Below are positions 18,435 to 26,700 of a stretch of 64,000 bases of DNA, one piece after another. Below the pieces are notes generated by a model. It was not told the DNA's origin, searched no databases, and saw nothing but the letters and a program-made list of their open reading frames with translations. Made by a program: the position numbers and the translations under genes. How positions within the stretch are numbered: the stretch's first letter is position 1; each line of letters opens with the position of its first letter. Source of the DNA: an uncultured Paraprevotella sp. (GTDB lineage: Bacteria > Bacteroidota > Bacteroidia > Bacteroidales > Bacteroidaceae); the NCBI GenBank assembly GCA_944320765.1, contig CALUIS010000012.1, positions 1-64,000 of the forward strand, given 5' to 3'.

Positions 18435-20249
18435 ATGATGAGGACGGAGACGGTGGCCCGGTTGTATACGTGGCTTTATGCCCTTCTGTTCCTTGCGGCG
18501 GGCTATGGTCTGCTGTTGGGGCGGATGGAGGACTATCTGGTGGAGACGGCGTGGCTCACGCCTTTCTTCACCACGGCGGACTTTGCCCGTGATCTGCTGG
18601 GCCGTCCTTGCGGCCTGTTGTTCTACGTGGCCTCCGCCTTGCAGAGTTGCCTGGCATGGCCTTGGCTGGGGGCTTCGCTGCTGCTGGCCGTGTCAGCCGG
18701 CACGGCGTTCGCCCTGCGTTCGGTTTGCCGTGTGCGCGGCCCGTGGGAGGCTTTGTGCTGGTTGCCTTCGCTGGCGTCGGTGGCGGGCTATGTGCAGGAC
18801 GGCTGGCTGATTTATCTTTTCAAGACCCCGGCTGTGGCCTTTTCCATGCCCTTGGGACTGCTGGGGGCCGCCCTGCTCTTCCGGCTGTGGTCGTCCGGCC
18901 GTGCGCATGGAGCGTTCCGTGCCGCGATGAGGCTGGCCGTGGCCTTGTGCGGGTGGTGGCTGACGGGAGTGTATGCCCTCCTTGCGTGTGCGATGTTTGT
19001 GGTGGGCGGCATCCTTCCGTCAGGGCAAGGCCGGCGGACATTCGGGCGCGTCTTTTCCGTGGCCGCGCCGGTCTGCGGCCTTGCCGTCCCGGGGGCTTTC
19101 TGTGCGTTGGGATGGATACGGATGCCTCTGTCGGAGGCTTACGCGCTGGGGCTTCCCGACTATGTCTGGCAGAATGGCGAGTGGCGGTGCTGGCTTCCGT
19201 GGGCCGTGGCGGTGGCGGTGATGCTGCTGTTGCCGGCCTTGCGCTTCCGGCCCGGCGGGCGGTTGCCGTTCCTGCTGGGGCCGCTGGTGTTCGCGGGCGG
19301 CATGGCTGCGGCGGGCAGCCGCGTGTACGATGACGCAAACTTCCGGAGTGTCCTTGCGATGAAGCGTGCGGCCTGGCAGGGCGACTGGGCGGCGGTGGCG
19401 CGGGAGGCCGCGGCGTGCAAGGGCGAGCCTACGCGCATCCAGGTGGCGTTGGGCCGTCTGGCCCTGTTCCGCCTGGGACGGGCCGGCGACGGGTGGTTTC
19501 GTCTGCCGGACGGTGATGCCGAATGCGTCTGCCCCCGTCCTTATCCTTTCCTGCGCGTGGTGGCGGGGCCGTTGCTTTATTGGCAGTTCGGGCGTCCGAA
19601 TTTCTCTTACCGTTGGTGCATGGAACACATGGTGGAGTATGGCGAGCGGCCCGAGTATCTGGCACTCATGCTGAAGTGTTCGTTGGCTAACGGCGAACGG
19701 CGTGTGGCGCGCAAGTATCTGGAGGCGTTGCGGAACACATGGTTTTTCAGTAGTTGGGCGGAGCGTTATGTGCCCTATGTGGATGGCCTGCGCCATGTGG
19801 ACGAGGACGAGGAGATGCGGCGCGTGCGGGAGCTGGTGCGCTACGACGACTTGCTCGACGGGGACAACGGTGCCATTGAGGCCTACATCCTGCGGAGCTT
19901 CGCCTTCACTACGGGAGGCACGCGCGACATCATGGAGCTGTCGCTGCTCAGCCGGCTGGTGATGAAGGGGCTGGACGGCTTCTGGCCCCGCTTCGCCGCG
20001 CTGTTGCCCTTGTACGGTGGGCGCGTCCCGGTGCATCTGCAGGAGGCCGCGCTGATGGTGCGGCAGCTGCAGGGCGGGCCGGACTTGGGCGGGGCGGGTA
20101 TCAGTTCTGAAGTGGCCGGGCGGTTTGCCCGTCTGCTGCAGGTGGCGGGCCGTTACGGTGACGCGGCGCAGGGCGGCTGGCTGAAGGAGGAATTCGGCGG
20201 CACGTACTGGTACTATTATTTCTTTGTTAACGGATTGCAGACAAAATGA
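18435..20249 (+). CDS. Polytopic membrane protein, DUF6057-like, copy 1
   Basis: 604 residues. The N-terminal half (about 1-300) contains roughly eight hydrophobic segments. The C-terminal half is soluble and helical, with TPR-like stretches (EYLALMLKCSLANGERRVAR; EEMRRVRELVRYDDLLDG), and it ends in WYYYFFVNGLQTK. It is a clear paralogue of the protein at 35585-37144: same TM-then-helical layout, the matching YLEALRNTWFF / YLQVLSHQPFE region, and the same YYYFF near the C-terminus. I believe this is the Bacteroidota family annotated DUF6057 (number from memory); function is unknown. It starts 13 bases after the GH16 gene and overlaps the next gene by four bases (ATGA), which implies translational coupling. 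Confidence 0.75.
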   Translation: MMRTETVARLYTWLYALLFLAAGYGLLLGRMEDYLVETAWLTPFFTTADFARDLLGRPCGLLFYVASALQSCLAWPWLGASLLLAVSAGTAFALRSVCRVRGPWEALCWLPSLASVAGYVQDGWLIYLFKTPAVAFSMPLGLLGAALLFRLWSSGRAHGAFRAAMRLAVALCGWWLTGVYALLACAMFVVGGILPSGQGRRTFGRVFSVAAPVCGLAVPGAFCALGWIRMPLSEAYALGLPDYVWQNGEWRCWLPWAVAVAVMLLLPALRFRPGGRLPFLLGPLVFAGGMAAAGSRVYDDANFRSVLAMKRAAWQGDWAAVAREAAACKGEPTRIQVALGRLALFRLGRAGDGWFRLPDGDAECVCPRPYPFLRVVAGPLLYWQFGRPNFSYRWCMEHMVEYGERPEYLALMLKCSLANGERRVARKYLEALRNTWFFSSWAERYVPYVDGLRHVDEDEEMRRVRELVRYDDLLDGDNGAIEAYILRSFAFTTGGTRDIMELSLLSRLVMKGLDGFWPRFAALLPLYGGRVPVHLQEAALMVRQLQGGPDLGGAGISSEVAGRFARLLQVAGRYGDAAQGGWLKEEFGGTYWYYYFFVNGLQTK

Positions 20250-21760
20250 GTATGAGATACGGATGGATATGGGGGGCGGCCTGCGCGGCGTTGCTGTCGT
20301 GCGGCCCTTCGGTGCCGCGTGACGCGGTGGAGGCCGGTCGGGCGGCACGGGTGGAGCCGGATCTGGGGGAGGCCACGTTGCCTCCGAACATCGCTCCGGC
20401 GAATTTCGAGGTGCTGGAGGAAGGGACGGCGTGCGTGGTGCAGGTCCGCTCGCGGCGGGGGCAGGAGCTGACGGTACGCGGCCCCGTGACGGACTTCCCG
20501 GTGGAGGACTGGCACAGGGTGCTGGCTTCGGCGCGGGGCGACACGCTTTTCACCGACGTGTGGGTGAGGGACGGTGGCGGACGCTGGGCGCGTTTCGACG
20601 TGCGGCGCAATCCCGTAGCCCGTGATTCGGTGGATTCCTATATCACCTACCGCCTGATCCGTCCTTCTTATGTGGAATACGAGGGCATGGCCCTGGTGGA
20701 ACGCCGGATGGAGGACTTCGGCGAGCGGGTGCTTTACAGCAACCTTTCGCTGGGGCGCGGCCCGGGACAGTGTGTCAACTGCCACATGCCGCGCGACTAC
20801 AACCGGCGGGGGGAGACGCAGTTCCACGTGCGCCACGAGGGGGGAGGCACGGTCATCAGCGACCGCCTCGGCGTGCGCAAGGTGGACCTGAAGACGGACA
20901 GCACGCTTTCCGCCGGCGTTTACCAGGCGTGGAACCCGCGCTACGACGTGGCGGCGTACTCCGTGAACGAGACGGGGCAGATCTTCCACATCCGCGACCG
21001 CGAGAAGGTGGAGGTGCTGGATTTCGCGAGCGACTTGATTCTGTATGACATGCGGCGGAACAAGGTGTTCTCCATCGACTGCCGCGAGGACGAGTTCGAG
21101 ACGTTTCCGGCCTGGAGTCCGGACGGGCGGCGGCTGTATTATTGTTCGGCTCATTATGAACGGCGGTCGGAGGATATTACGGCGGAGCTGTATGATGGCT
21201 ACCGTTCGTTGAAGTACGACATTTATTGCCGGGACTATGATCCGGTTCGGATGCGCTTCGGGCCGCGGCGGCTGGTGTTCGCCGCCTCGGCGCACGGGGG
21301 GAGCGCGGCTTTCCCCCGGGTGTCGCCGGACGGGAGGTGGCTGCTGTTCTCCATGGGGGACTACGGGCAGTTCCACGTGTGGCACCGCTCGGCAGACCTT
21401 TGGGTGATGGACCTGCTTACGGGGCAGGCCCGTCCGCTGGCGGAGGCCAACAGCGCGGAGTCGGACTCCTACCACTCGTGGTCGTCCAACGGGCGTTGGA
21501 TCCTGTTCACCTCGCGCCGCGCAGACGGCAACTACACGCGACTTTATCTCTCCTATTTCGGCCGCGACGGGCGTGCGCGTCCGGCCTTCGTGCTTCCGCA
21601 GCGGCACCCGCGGCACGATGCCCGCCTGTTCTGGAGCTACAACACGCCGGAGTGGATGGTGGCCCCGGTGGGGCGTGCGGCGGGTTACGCTTCCGCCGCC
21701 TCGCCCTCCGTGGCAGCTGTGCGGGCGGAGTACGCCGGGTCCGCGCTGGACGGGGAGTAA
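20246..21760 (+). CDS. PD40/TolB-like beta-propeller lipoprotein with CxxCH heme motif, copy 1
   Basis: 504 residues. A lipoprotein signal (ACAALLSCG, Cys19) is followed by an N-terminal domain (TLPPNIAPANFEVL) shared with the paralogue at 34047-35585, then C176-V-N-C179-H180, a single c-type heme attachment motif, then a WD/PD40-like propeller (FPAWSPDGRRLYYCSAHY; FPRVSPDGRWLLFSMGDYG; YHSWSSNGRWILFTSRRAD). The protein would sit in the periplasm or outer membrane, and heme attachment would require a cytochrome c maturation system not visible here. It is translationally coupled to the membrane protein just upstream. Partner, electron donor and substrate are unknown. TolB-like propellers often bind peptides or glycans, so heme might be structural or a sensor. 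Confidence 0.75.
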   Translation: MSMRYGWIWGAACAALLSCGPSVPRDAVEAGRAARVEPDLGEATLPPNIAPANFEVLEEGTACVVQVRSRRGQELTVRGPVTDFPVEDWHRVLASARGDTLFTDVWVRDGGGRWARFDVRRNPVARDSVDSYITYRLIRPSYVEYEGMALVERRMEDFGERVLYSNLSLGRGPGQCVNCHMPRDYNRRGETQFHVRHEGGGTVISDRLGVRKVDLKTDSTLSAGVYQAWNPRYDVAAYSVNETGQIFHIRDREKVEVLDFASDLILYDMRRNKVFSIDCREDEFETFPAWSPDGRRLYYCSAHYERRSEDITAELYDGYRSLKYDIYCRDYDPVRMRFGPRRLVFAASAHGGSAAFPRVSPDGRWLLFSMGDYGQFHVWHRSADLWVMDLLTGQARPLAEANSAESDSYHSWSSNGRWILFTSRRADGNYTRLYLSYFGRDGRARPAFVLPQRHPRHDARLFWSYNTPEWMVAPVGRAAGYASAASPSVAAVRAEYAGSALDGE

Positions 21761-21785
21761 AGGGAGGAGGCGGCCCTGTCCGGCG

Positions 21786-23081
21786 TTACGGCTGTGAACG
21801 GTAGAGTTCCTCCACCAGCCGGCAGGCGGTTTCCAGTCCGAGGCTTCCGGTGTTCACCGTCAGGTCGTAGTGGTGCGGGTCGCCCCATTTCGTTCCCGTG
21901 TAATATTCGTAATGTGTGGCGCGGTTCCGGTTGATGCGGAGGGTTTCGGCTTCGGCCTTTCCGGCGGGTATGCCGTATTCTTCCACGCACCGCCGCAGGG
22001 CGTCCTCGCGGGCGGTGTGGCAGAACACCTTGAGCGTGTGGGGCGAGTCCCGCAGGATGAAGTCGGCCAGCCGTCCCACGATGACGCAGGGTTCTTTCTC
22101 CGCCAGCTCGCGGATGATGGTGCTTTCGGCCACGAACAGCGCGTCGTCGGGCGAGAGGCGGCGTTCGCGCGGGGTCTCGCTGCCGTCCGCCATGATGCAT
22201 TTCAGCCAGAACGAGGGGATGGACTGCTCGTTCCTCGCGACGTAGGCTTCGTCTATGCCGCTTCGTTCCGCTGCCAGATGGATGAACTCCTTGTCGTAGA
22301 GCTTGATGCCCAGGTTTCGGGCCAGCATCTCTCCCAGCAGGTGTCCGCCGCTGCCGAATTCCCGTGCGATGGTGATGACCTTGTGCGGGGCGGCGGGCGG
22401 CGCGGCTTGCGGGCGGGGCGTGATGCCATAACCGAGCCACGGGTCGATGAAGCGGTAGTAGGGGGTGACGAAATGCACGATGGGACCCACGACGAGGGCG
22501 GCGATGACCGTGCCTTCGCGCACGCCGTGCAGTCCGCCGATGAAGCAGAACGAGAGGATGCAGGCCAGTGCCACGAGGGTGCTGTCGAAGCCCAGCTTCA
22601 CGTAGCCGAAGTCCTTGCGGAACCGTCGCGAGATGGCCCTCACGAGGTATTCGCCCACCATCAGGGCGGCGTCGGCTTTCACCTCCAGCGCGATGCCCAC
22701 GGCCAGGATGACGCAGCCCACGAGCAGGTTGAGAATCTGCGAGACGTAGGTGGCCGGGGCGAGCCACGAGAGCAGGAACATGGAGAAGTCGATGCAGGTG
22801 CCGAAGAACACGGTGATGGGGACTTGCAGGCTGAAGGTCAGCCAGTCCGCCTTCAGCTCCTTGCGGGTCATCAGCGGCAGCTCGAGCAGGATGAACAGGA
22901 GGTTGAGGATGATGGTCCACTGGCCCATGGTCAGGGGGGTGAACATGCTGGCCACATAGGTGACGCTTGTTATCGGCGAGGTGCCCAGCATGGCTTTGGT
23001 GATGTAGGCGATGCCCAGCGTGTTGACGAACAGCGCGAAGGCGAAAAGGACGTAACGTCTGACGGTGTATTTGTGCTGCAT
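21786..23081 (-). CDS. YczE/YitT-like membrane protein fused to cytidylate kinase-like domain
   Basis: 431 residues from the ATG at 23081 (MQHKYTVRRYV). A longer frame reaches 23294, but its extra N-terminus lacks features and would overlap a -7 box at 23105-23112. Residues 1-220 contain about five membrane segments like YczE/YitT/DUF6198 proteins (LGIAYITKAMLGTSPITSV). Residues 233-431 are a cytidylate kinase-like domain (ITIAREFGSGGHLLGEMLA, LYDKEFI, ETACRLVEELY). The family normally has R where this protein has H in GSGGH. It could be a membrane-tethered nucleotide kinase; substrate unknown. Its 3' end converges on the PUL, 25 bases from the lipoprotein stop. Confidence 0.75.
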   Translation of the reverse strand: MQHKYTVRRYVLFAFALFVNTLGIAYITKAMLGTSPITSVTYVASMFTPLTMGQWTIILNLLFILLELPLMTRKELKADWLTFSLQVPITVFFGTCIDFSMFLLSWLAPATYVSQILNLLVGCVILAVGIALEVKADAALMVGEYLVRAISRRFRKDFGYVKLGFDSTLVALACILSFCFIGGLHGVREGTVIAALVVGPIVHFVTPYYRFIDPWLGYGITPRPQAAPPAAPHKVITIAREFGSGGHLLGEMLARNLGIKLYDKEFIHLAAERSGIDEAYVARNEQSIPSFWLKCIMADGSETPRERRLSPDDALFVAESTIIRELAEKEPCVIVGRLADFILRDSPHTLKVFCHTAREDALRRCVEEYGIPAGKAEAETLRINRNRATHYEYYTGTKWGDPHHYDLTVNTGSLGLETACRLVEELYRSQP

Positions 23082-23104
23082 AGACAAAATTTTGGTGATT
23101 TTCA

Positions 23105-23112
23105 CAAATATA
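23105..23112 (-). promoter_or_regulatory. Bacteroidota -7 box for the kinase-fusion gene
   Basis: On the minus strand the sequence reads TATATTTG, matching TAnnTTTG, 23 bases before the chosen ATG at 23081. No good TTTG -33 box is seen at the expected spacing. The position supports the shorter start. Confidence 0.5.
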
Positions 23113-23290
23113 CGCTTTTTCCGCGAGAAAAGGAAATCCGGGGCGTGGGAAATGGAAGGGGCGTGGCCGGGGGGCGTCTGTTCCGGCGGACTGACGGATT
23201 GTTGCTGAAACAGGGGAAATCCTGCCAAAAGGAAAGTTTTCCGCGTTTGCCCGCATTCCCGAGGCCGGGTGATTCGCGTCGGATAGCGGG

Positions 23291-23738
23291 TCAATTGTTA
23301 AAAAACGGGCGCGAGAAATGCTCTATACGAGCATTTCTCCGCCGTGGCATCCGTTTTCATGCGGCAAAAATGGGAATTCTTTGCTGAAAGAAATTTTCTT
23401 CTTGCCGCAAAGACGGGATTTTCTTGCCGCAAAGAAGTTTTCCGGGGATTGGAAAGCGGGGAAAAACGGGGCTTCTGGCGGCTTTTTTCTTCTGGTTGGA
23501 GATGATTTGCGTTCAAAATCCGCCTGTCTTTTTGTGCGTTTTTCCTTCGCGGGGCTGACGCGGGGGAGCGGCTTGTCCGCACGAGGCTGGCCCTCCGCCG
23601 GCAAAGTGTCGCGGAAGCGAGCCTCCGTCTTTCATCTTGTATTTCCGTAGGTCTGCGAGGTTCGCGTATTTCCGTCCATCCCCGTCCCTGCGCCCGTCTG
23701 CGCGGTTCTCGCGGGGGCGGTTGTGACGTTTTGACAAA
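23291..23738 (-). repeat. Dispersed intergenic repeat, copy A (about 448 bp)
   Basis: Aligned by eye, this segment matches the reverse complement of 45124-45563 over its whole length. Shared blocks in copy A include TTCTTTGCTGAAAGAAAT, TTGCCGCAAAGACG, CTTGCCGCAAAG, CGGGGCTTC, TTCTGG.TGGAG, CAAAATCCG, TTGTCCGCAC and a final TTTTGACAAA. Both copies carry the GAGAAATGCTC / GAGCATTTCTC hairpin at the same end. It fills the 3' flank of sprA. Short open frames exist on both strands in both copies, but none looks like a real gene; conservation seems to be at DNA or RNA level. Strand is given so that the hairpin lies at the 3' end. Confidence 0.75.
23300..23343 (-). terminator. Hairpin terminator at the end of repeat copy A
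   Basis: Perfect 11-bp arms (23313-23323 and 23329-23339) with a five-base loop, extended by GC pairs on the outside and followed on the minus strand by a run of six T (the A run at 23300-23305). It would terminate minus-strand transcripts reading out of sprA or out of the repeat itself. Confidence 0.65.
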
Positions 23739-23754
23739 GTGAAAGTCCGGGGCG

Positions 23755-26700
23755 TCACCGCGTCAGCGAGAAGCGGAGGCTGAAGCCGAAGTCCTGCGTG
23801 ATGGTGGGGTAGGAGTTCGACGAGAGGAGCGGCTGGTTGCGCTGGCGGTCGTAATAGAGGCTCAGGGTGACGTAGCGGCTCATGGTGTAGTCCGCGCTGA
23901 ACGAGGCTTTGATGGCCTTGTTGCCGCTGGTGGCCTCGGAGAGGGAGGTCTGGATGTTGCGCGTGATGGCATCCTGGTTGCGGAACGAGAAGTCGAAGCG
24001 GAGGTTCAGGGCATGGTTGAAGTTGCGGCTTTTGCTGGAGCCGGAGGAGCTGCGGTTGTTGTTGCGGTTGTTGTTGGCCGCGTTGCCGCCTTGCCGGTTG
24101 TTGCCGCCTCGTGGTGCCCGTCTCCGGCGCCCGCCGAAGAGGGACGAGAACTTGAAGTCGTTGATCTTGTAGCCCCATCCCACGACGATGTCGTCGCTGC
24201 AGGCCTCGTTGAGCTGGGCGGCCGTCATGCTCAGGGTGAGCACGCGCGTCTTGCGGTATTCCACCTTGAACGTCATGTTGTTGTTCAGCGTGAGGTCCAG
24301 TCCGGCCAGCGGCGAGAAGGACTCGTTGATGGACACGGTGCTGATGTCGTACATGCTGGAAGGCACGATGGCGTTGTCGGTGGTGTTCTGGATGAAGCCC
24401 AAGTCGCCCATGTATTCCATCCAGCTGCTGTAGGTGTTGTAGGAGCCTACGGAGTAGATGCTTTTGTAGGAGTGGTTCAGCGTCACGCTCTTGAAGTGGT
24501 CGCGGATCCAGGGCAGGTAGGCCAGCCCCTTGTAGGACACGGTCCAGTTGGGCAGCATCCGCGCGATGGACGGGAAGATGTCCAGGGGCGAATTGATGTC
24601 GCTGCCGCCGGTGTAGGCGGCGAGGAAGGCCGGAATCATCACGTCCGCCGAATATTTGTCCACCGTGCCGTTGGCCGGGTCGAACTTGCCCTTCAGCCCG
24701 GTGGCGGCCGGGTATTCGGCCCCTATGTAGCGGGCCTCCACGCGCCGCTGGAACGTGTTCAGGTATTGCTGGAAGCGGGTGAAGGTCTTGCTGTTGTACC
24801 CGTTCCCGGCGTTGCCGCGGCTTTCGAAGGCCGAGCGGATGGAGATGGTGGTCATGTTGAAGCTTCCGCTCTGCGTGGTGGGCATCCCCGCGTACATATA
24901 CTGTATGCTCTTGTTGCTGTTCACCGTGCGGCTGGCGTTCAGGTCGATTTTCAGGTCGGGGATGGGTTCCAGCGTGGCCTTGAGTTGCAGGTCTTCCATG
25001 GCGTTGGTCGTGGCGGGCGTGCTGATGCTGTCGTTGTTGAGCAGCCATCCGCGCTCGTTGGCCTTGTCGATGTAGCTGTCGCCGATGAAGCCGAAGGCGA
25101 AGTCCAGCCCGGGGGACATGCCGCCTCCCGTGCGCTGGCCCAGCATGTCGCCCACGTTGGGCATGAAGCCCGGCAGCGACATGGCATAGGTGTTGCGGTA
25201 GCTGACGCTCACGTTGCGCACCATCATCAGGAAGCGGGTGGCGCCTTGCAGGTAGGGGTACCACGGTTTTTCCTTGAACGGCGTCTTGGCCATGACGTTG
25301 ACCCGCAGCTTGAGGGTGTCCATGTTCAAGATGCGGATCTTGTTTTTGTCCAGCCGCTTGTACTTGAGCGGATAGCGGCGGCCCGAGGCGGTGACGGCCG
25401 TGACGCGTATGCGGCGGCTCTTCTGGTTGTGCGCCACTTCCACGGTGGTGTCCGGCTTCAGGGTGATTTCCCCGGCGTAGCCTTTGAATTTCGGGTTTTT
25501 CTCCTTGGCGTTGGAGGTGCCTTTGGCGTTGTCGGCTGTCTTTCCCTTGCCGTCGTTCTTGCCGTCCCCGTCCTTTGCGTCCCCGTCCTTGGCGTTTTCG
25601 GCCTCTTTCTTCTTGCGTGCCTTTTCGGCCGCCTTCTCGCGGTTGCTCTTGTCCTTGGCCTTTTTCCGTTCGCCGGCCGAGAATTTCTTGTTCACTTCTT
25701 TCAGGAAGGGCGAGAAGTTGTAGAGCGTCTCGAAGTTGAGGCGTCCGTTCAGGGTGACGGAGCGTTGGTTGTTGATGGTGTTGCCGTACGTCGAGCCGTC
25801 CTCCAGTTCCATGCCACGTTCCCAGGAGTAGTTGGCCGTGTAGTTCCCGTCCAGGGACATCCAGGAGAAGCAGGGGATTTTTTCGAGCGGCACCTTATAG
25901 GATGCCGTGAAGTCCTGCTGGTAGTCCAGCGGCGTGCCGAAGCCTTTGATGCTGCGCTTCACGGAGTCTTTCCACACGGCGTACTGGTCGGGGTAGAGGT
26001 CTTTGTTCACCGGCACGTTCGGCTCCTCGATTTCCGCGTGGGTGGCGGAGTTGAACGAGAAGTGCAGGTTCTTGGTCAGGTCCCACTTCAGGCTGAAGTC
26101 GCGGTTCCAGAGGAACTCCTTGGAATAGGAGAGCGGCAGCGACGTGGGGTTCTCCAGGTTGTCGATGTCCCGTTCCTGGTATTCGTAGTAGTTGCGCAGG
26201 ATGTTGGTGTTGAAGCTGATGTTCTGCGGCAGGTAGTTGAAGTTCTGGTCGCGGATGATGTCCCACCACTTGCTCTTGCTCTTGATCATCTTCTTGAAAG
26301 GCTCGAACGGCTTGTAGTCCGGCGCGTAGTTGTAGCTGAACGCTCCGTTCCAGTTCTTTTCCGTCTCCCAGGCCGTGGTCTCTCCCGTCTCGTGGTTCTC
26401 GCTGTGCGAGTAGCTAAACGAGAAGTTGGCCGGGTCGTAGGGCATGGGGTGGCGCGGGGTGGCGATGTTGAACTTCACGTTGCTCAGGCTGAAGTTCTTG
26501 CTGGTGGTCTCCGTGGTGGTCAGGCTCCGCAGCGAGTCTTTCTCGTGTTCCGTGGTGCAGGCGTCCAGCGCGTCCTTCAGCAGCATGTCCGTGTCGAGCG
26601 GGTTGTATTTGGGCTTGATGACCTCCTTGTTGAAGGAATAGTAGATGGGGGCCGTGAAGTGGAGCTTCTCCGGCAGCAGCTTGCCCAGCTCGAAGCTGGT

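Noticed and set aside
23298..23582. Small protein in repeat copy A similar to a frame in copy B (45212-45496)
   Set aside because: Both frames share segments such as VFAAR and FLSAK, but the opposite strand and other frames are conserved equally well, so DNA/RNA-level conservation explains it better. Kept as a repeat, not a gene.
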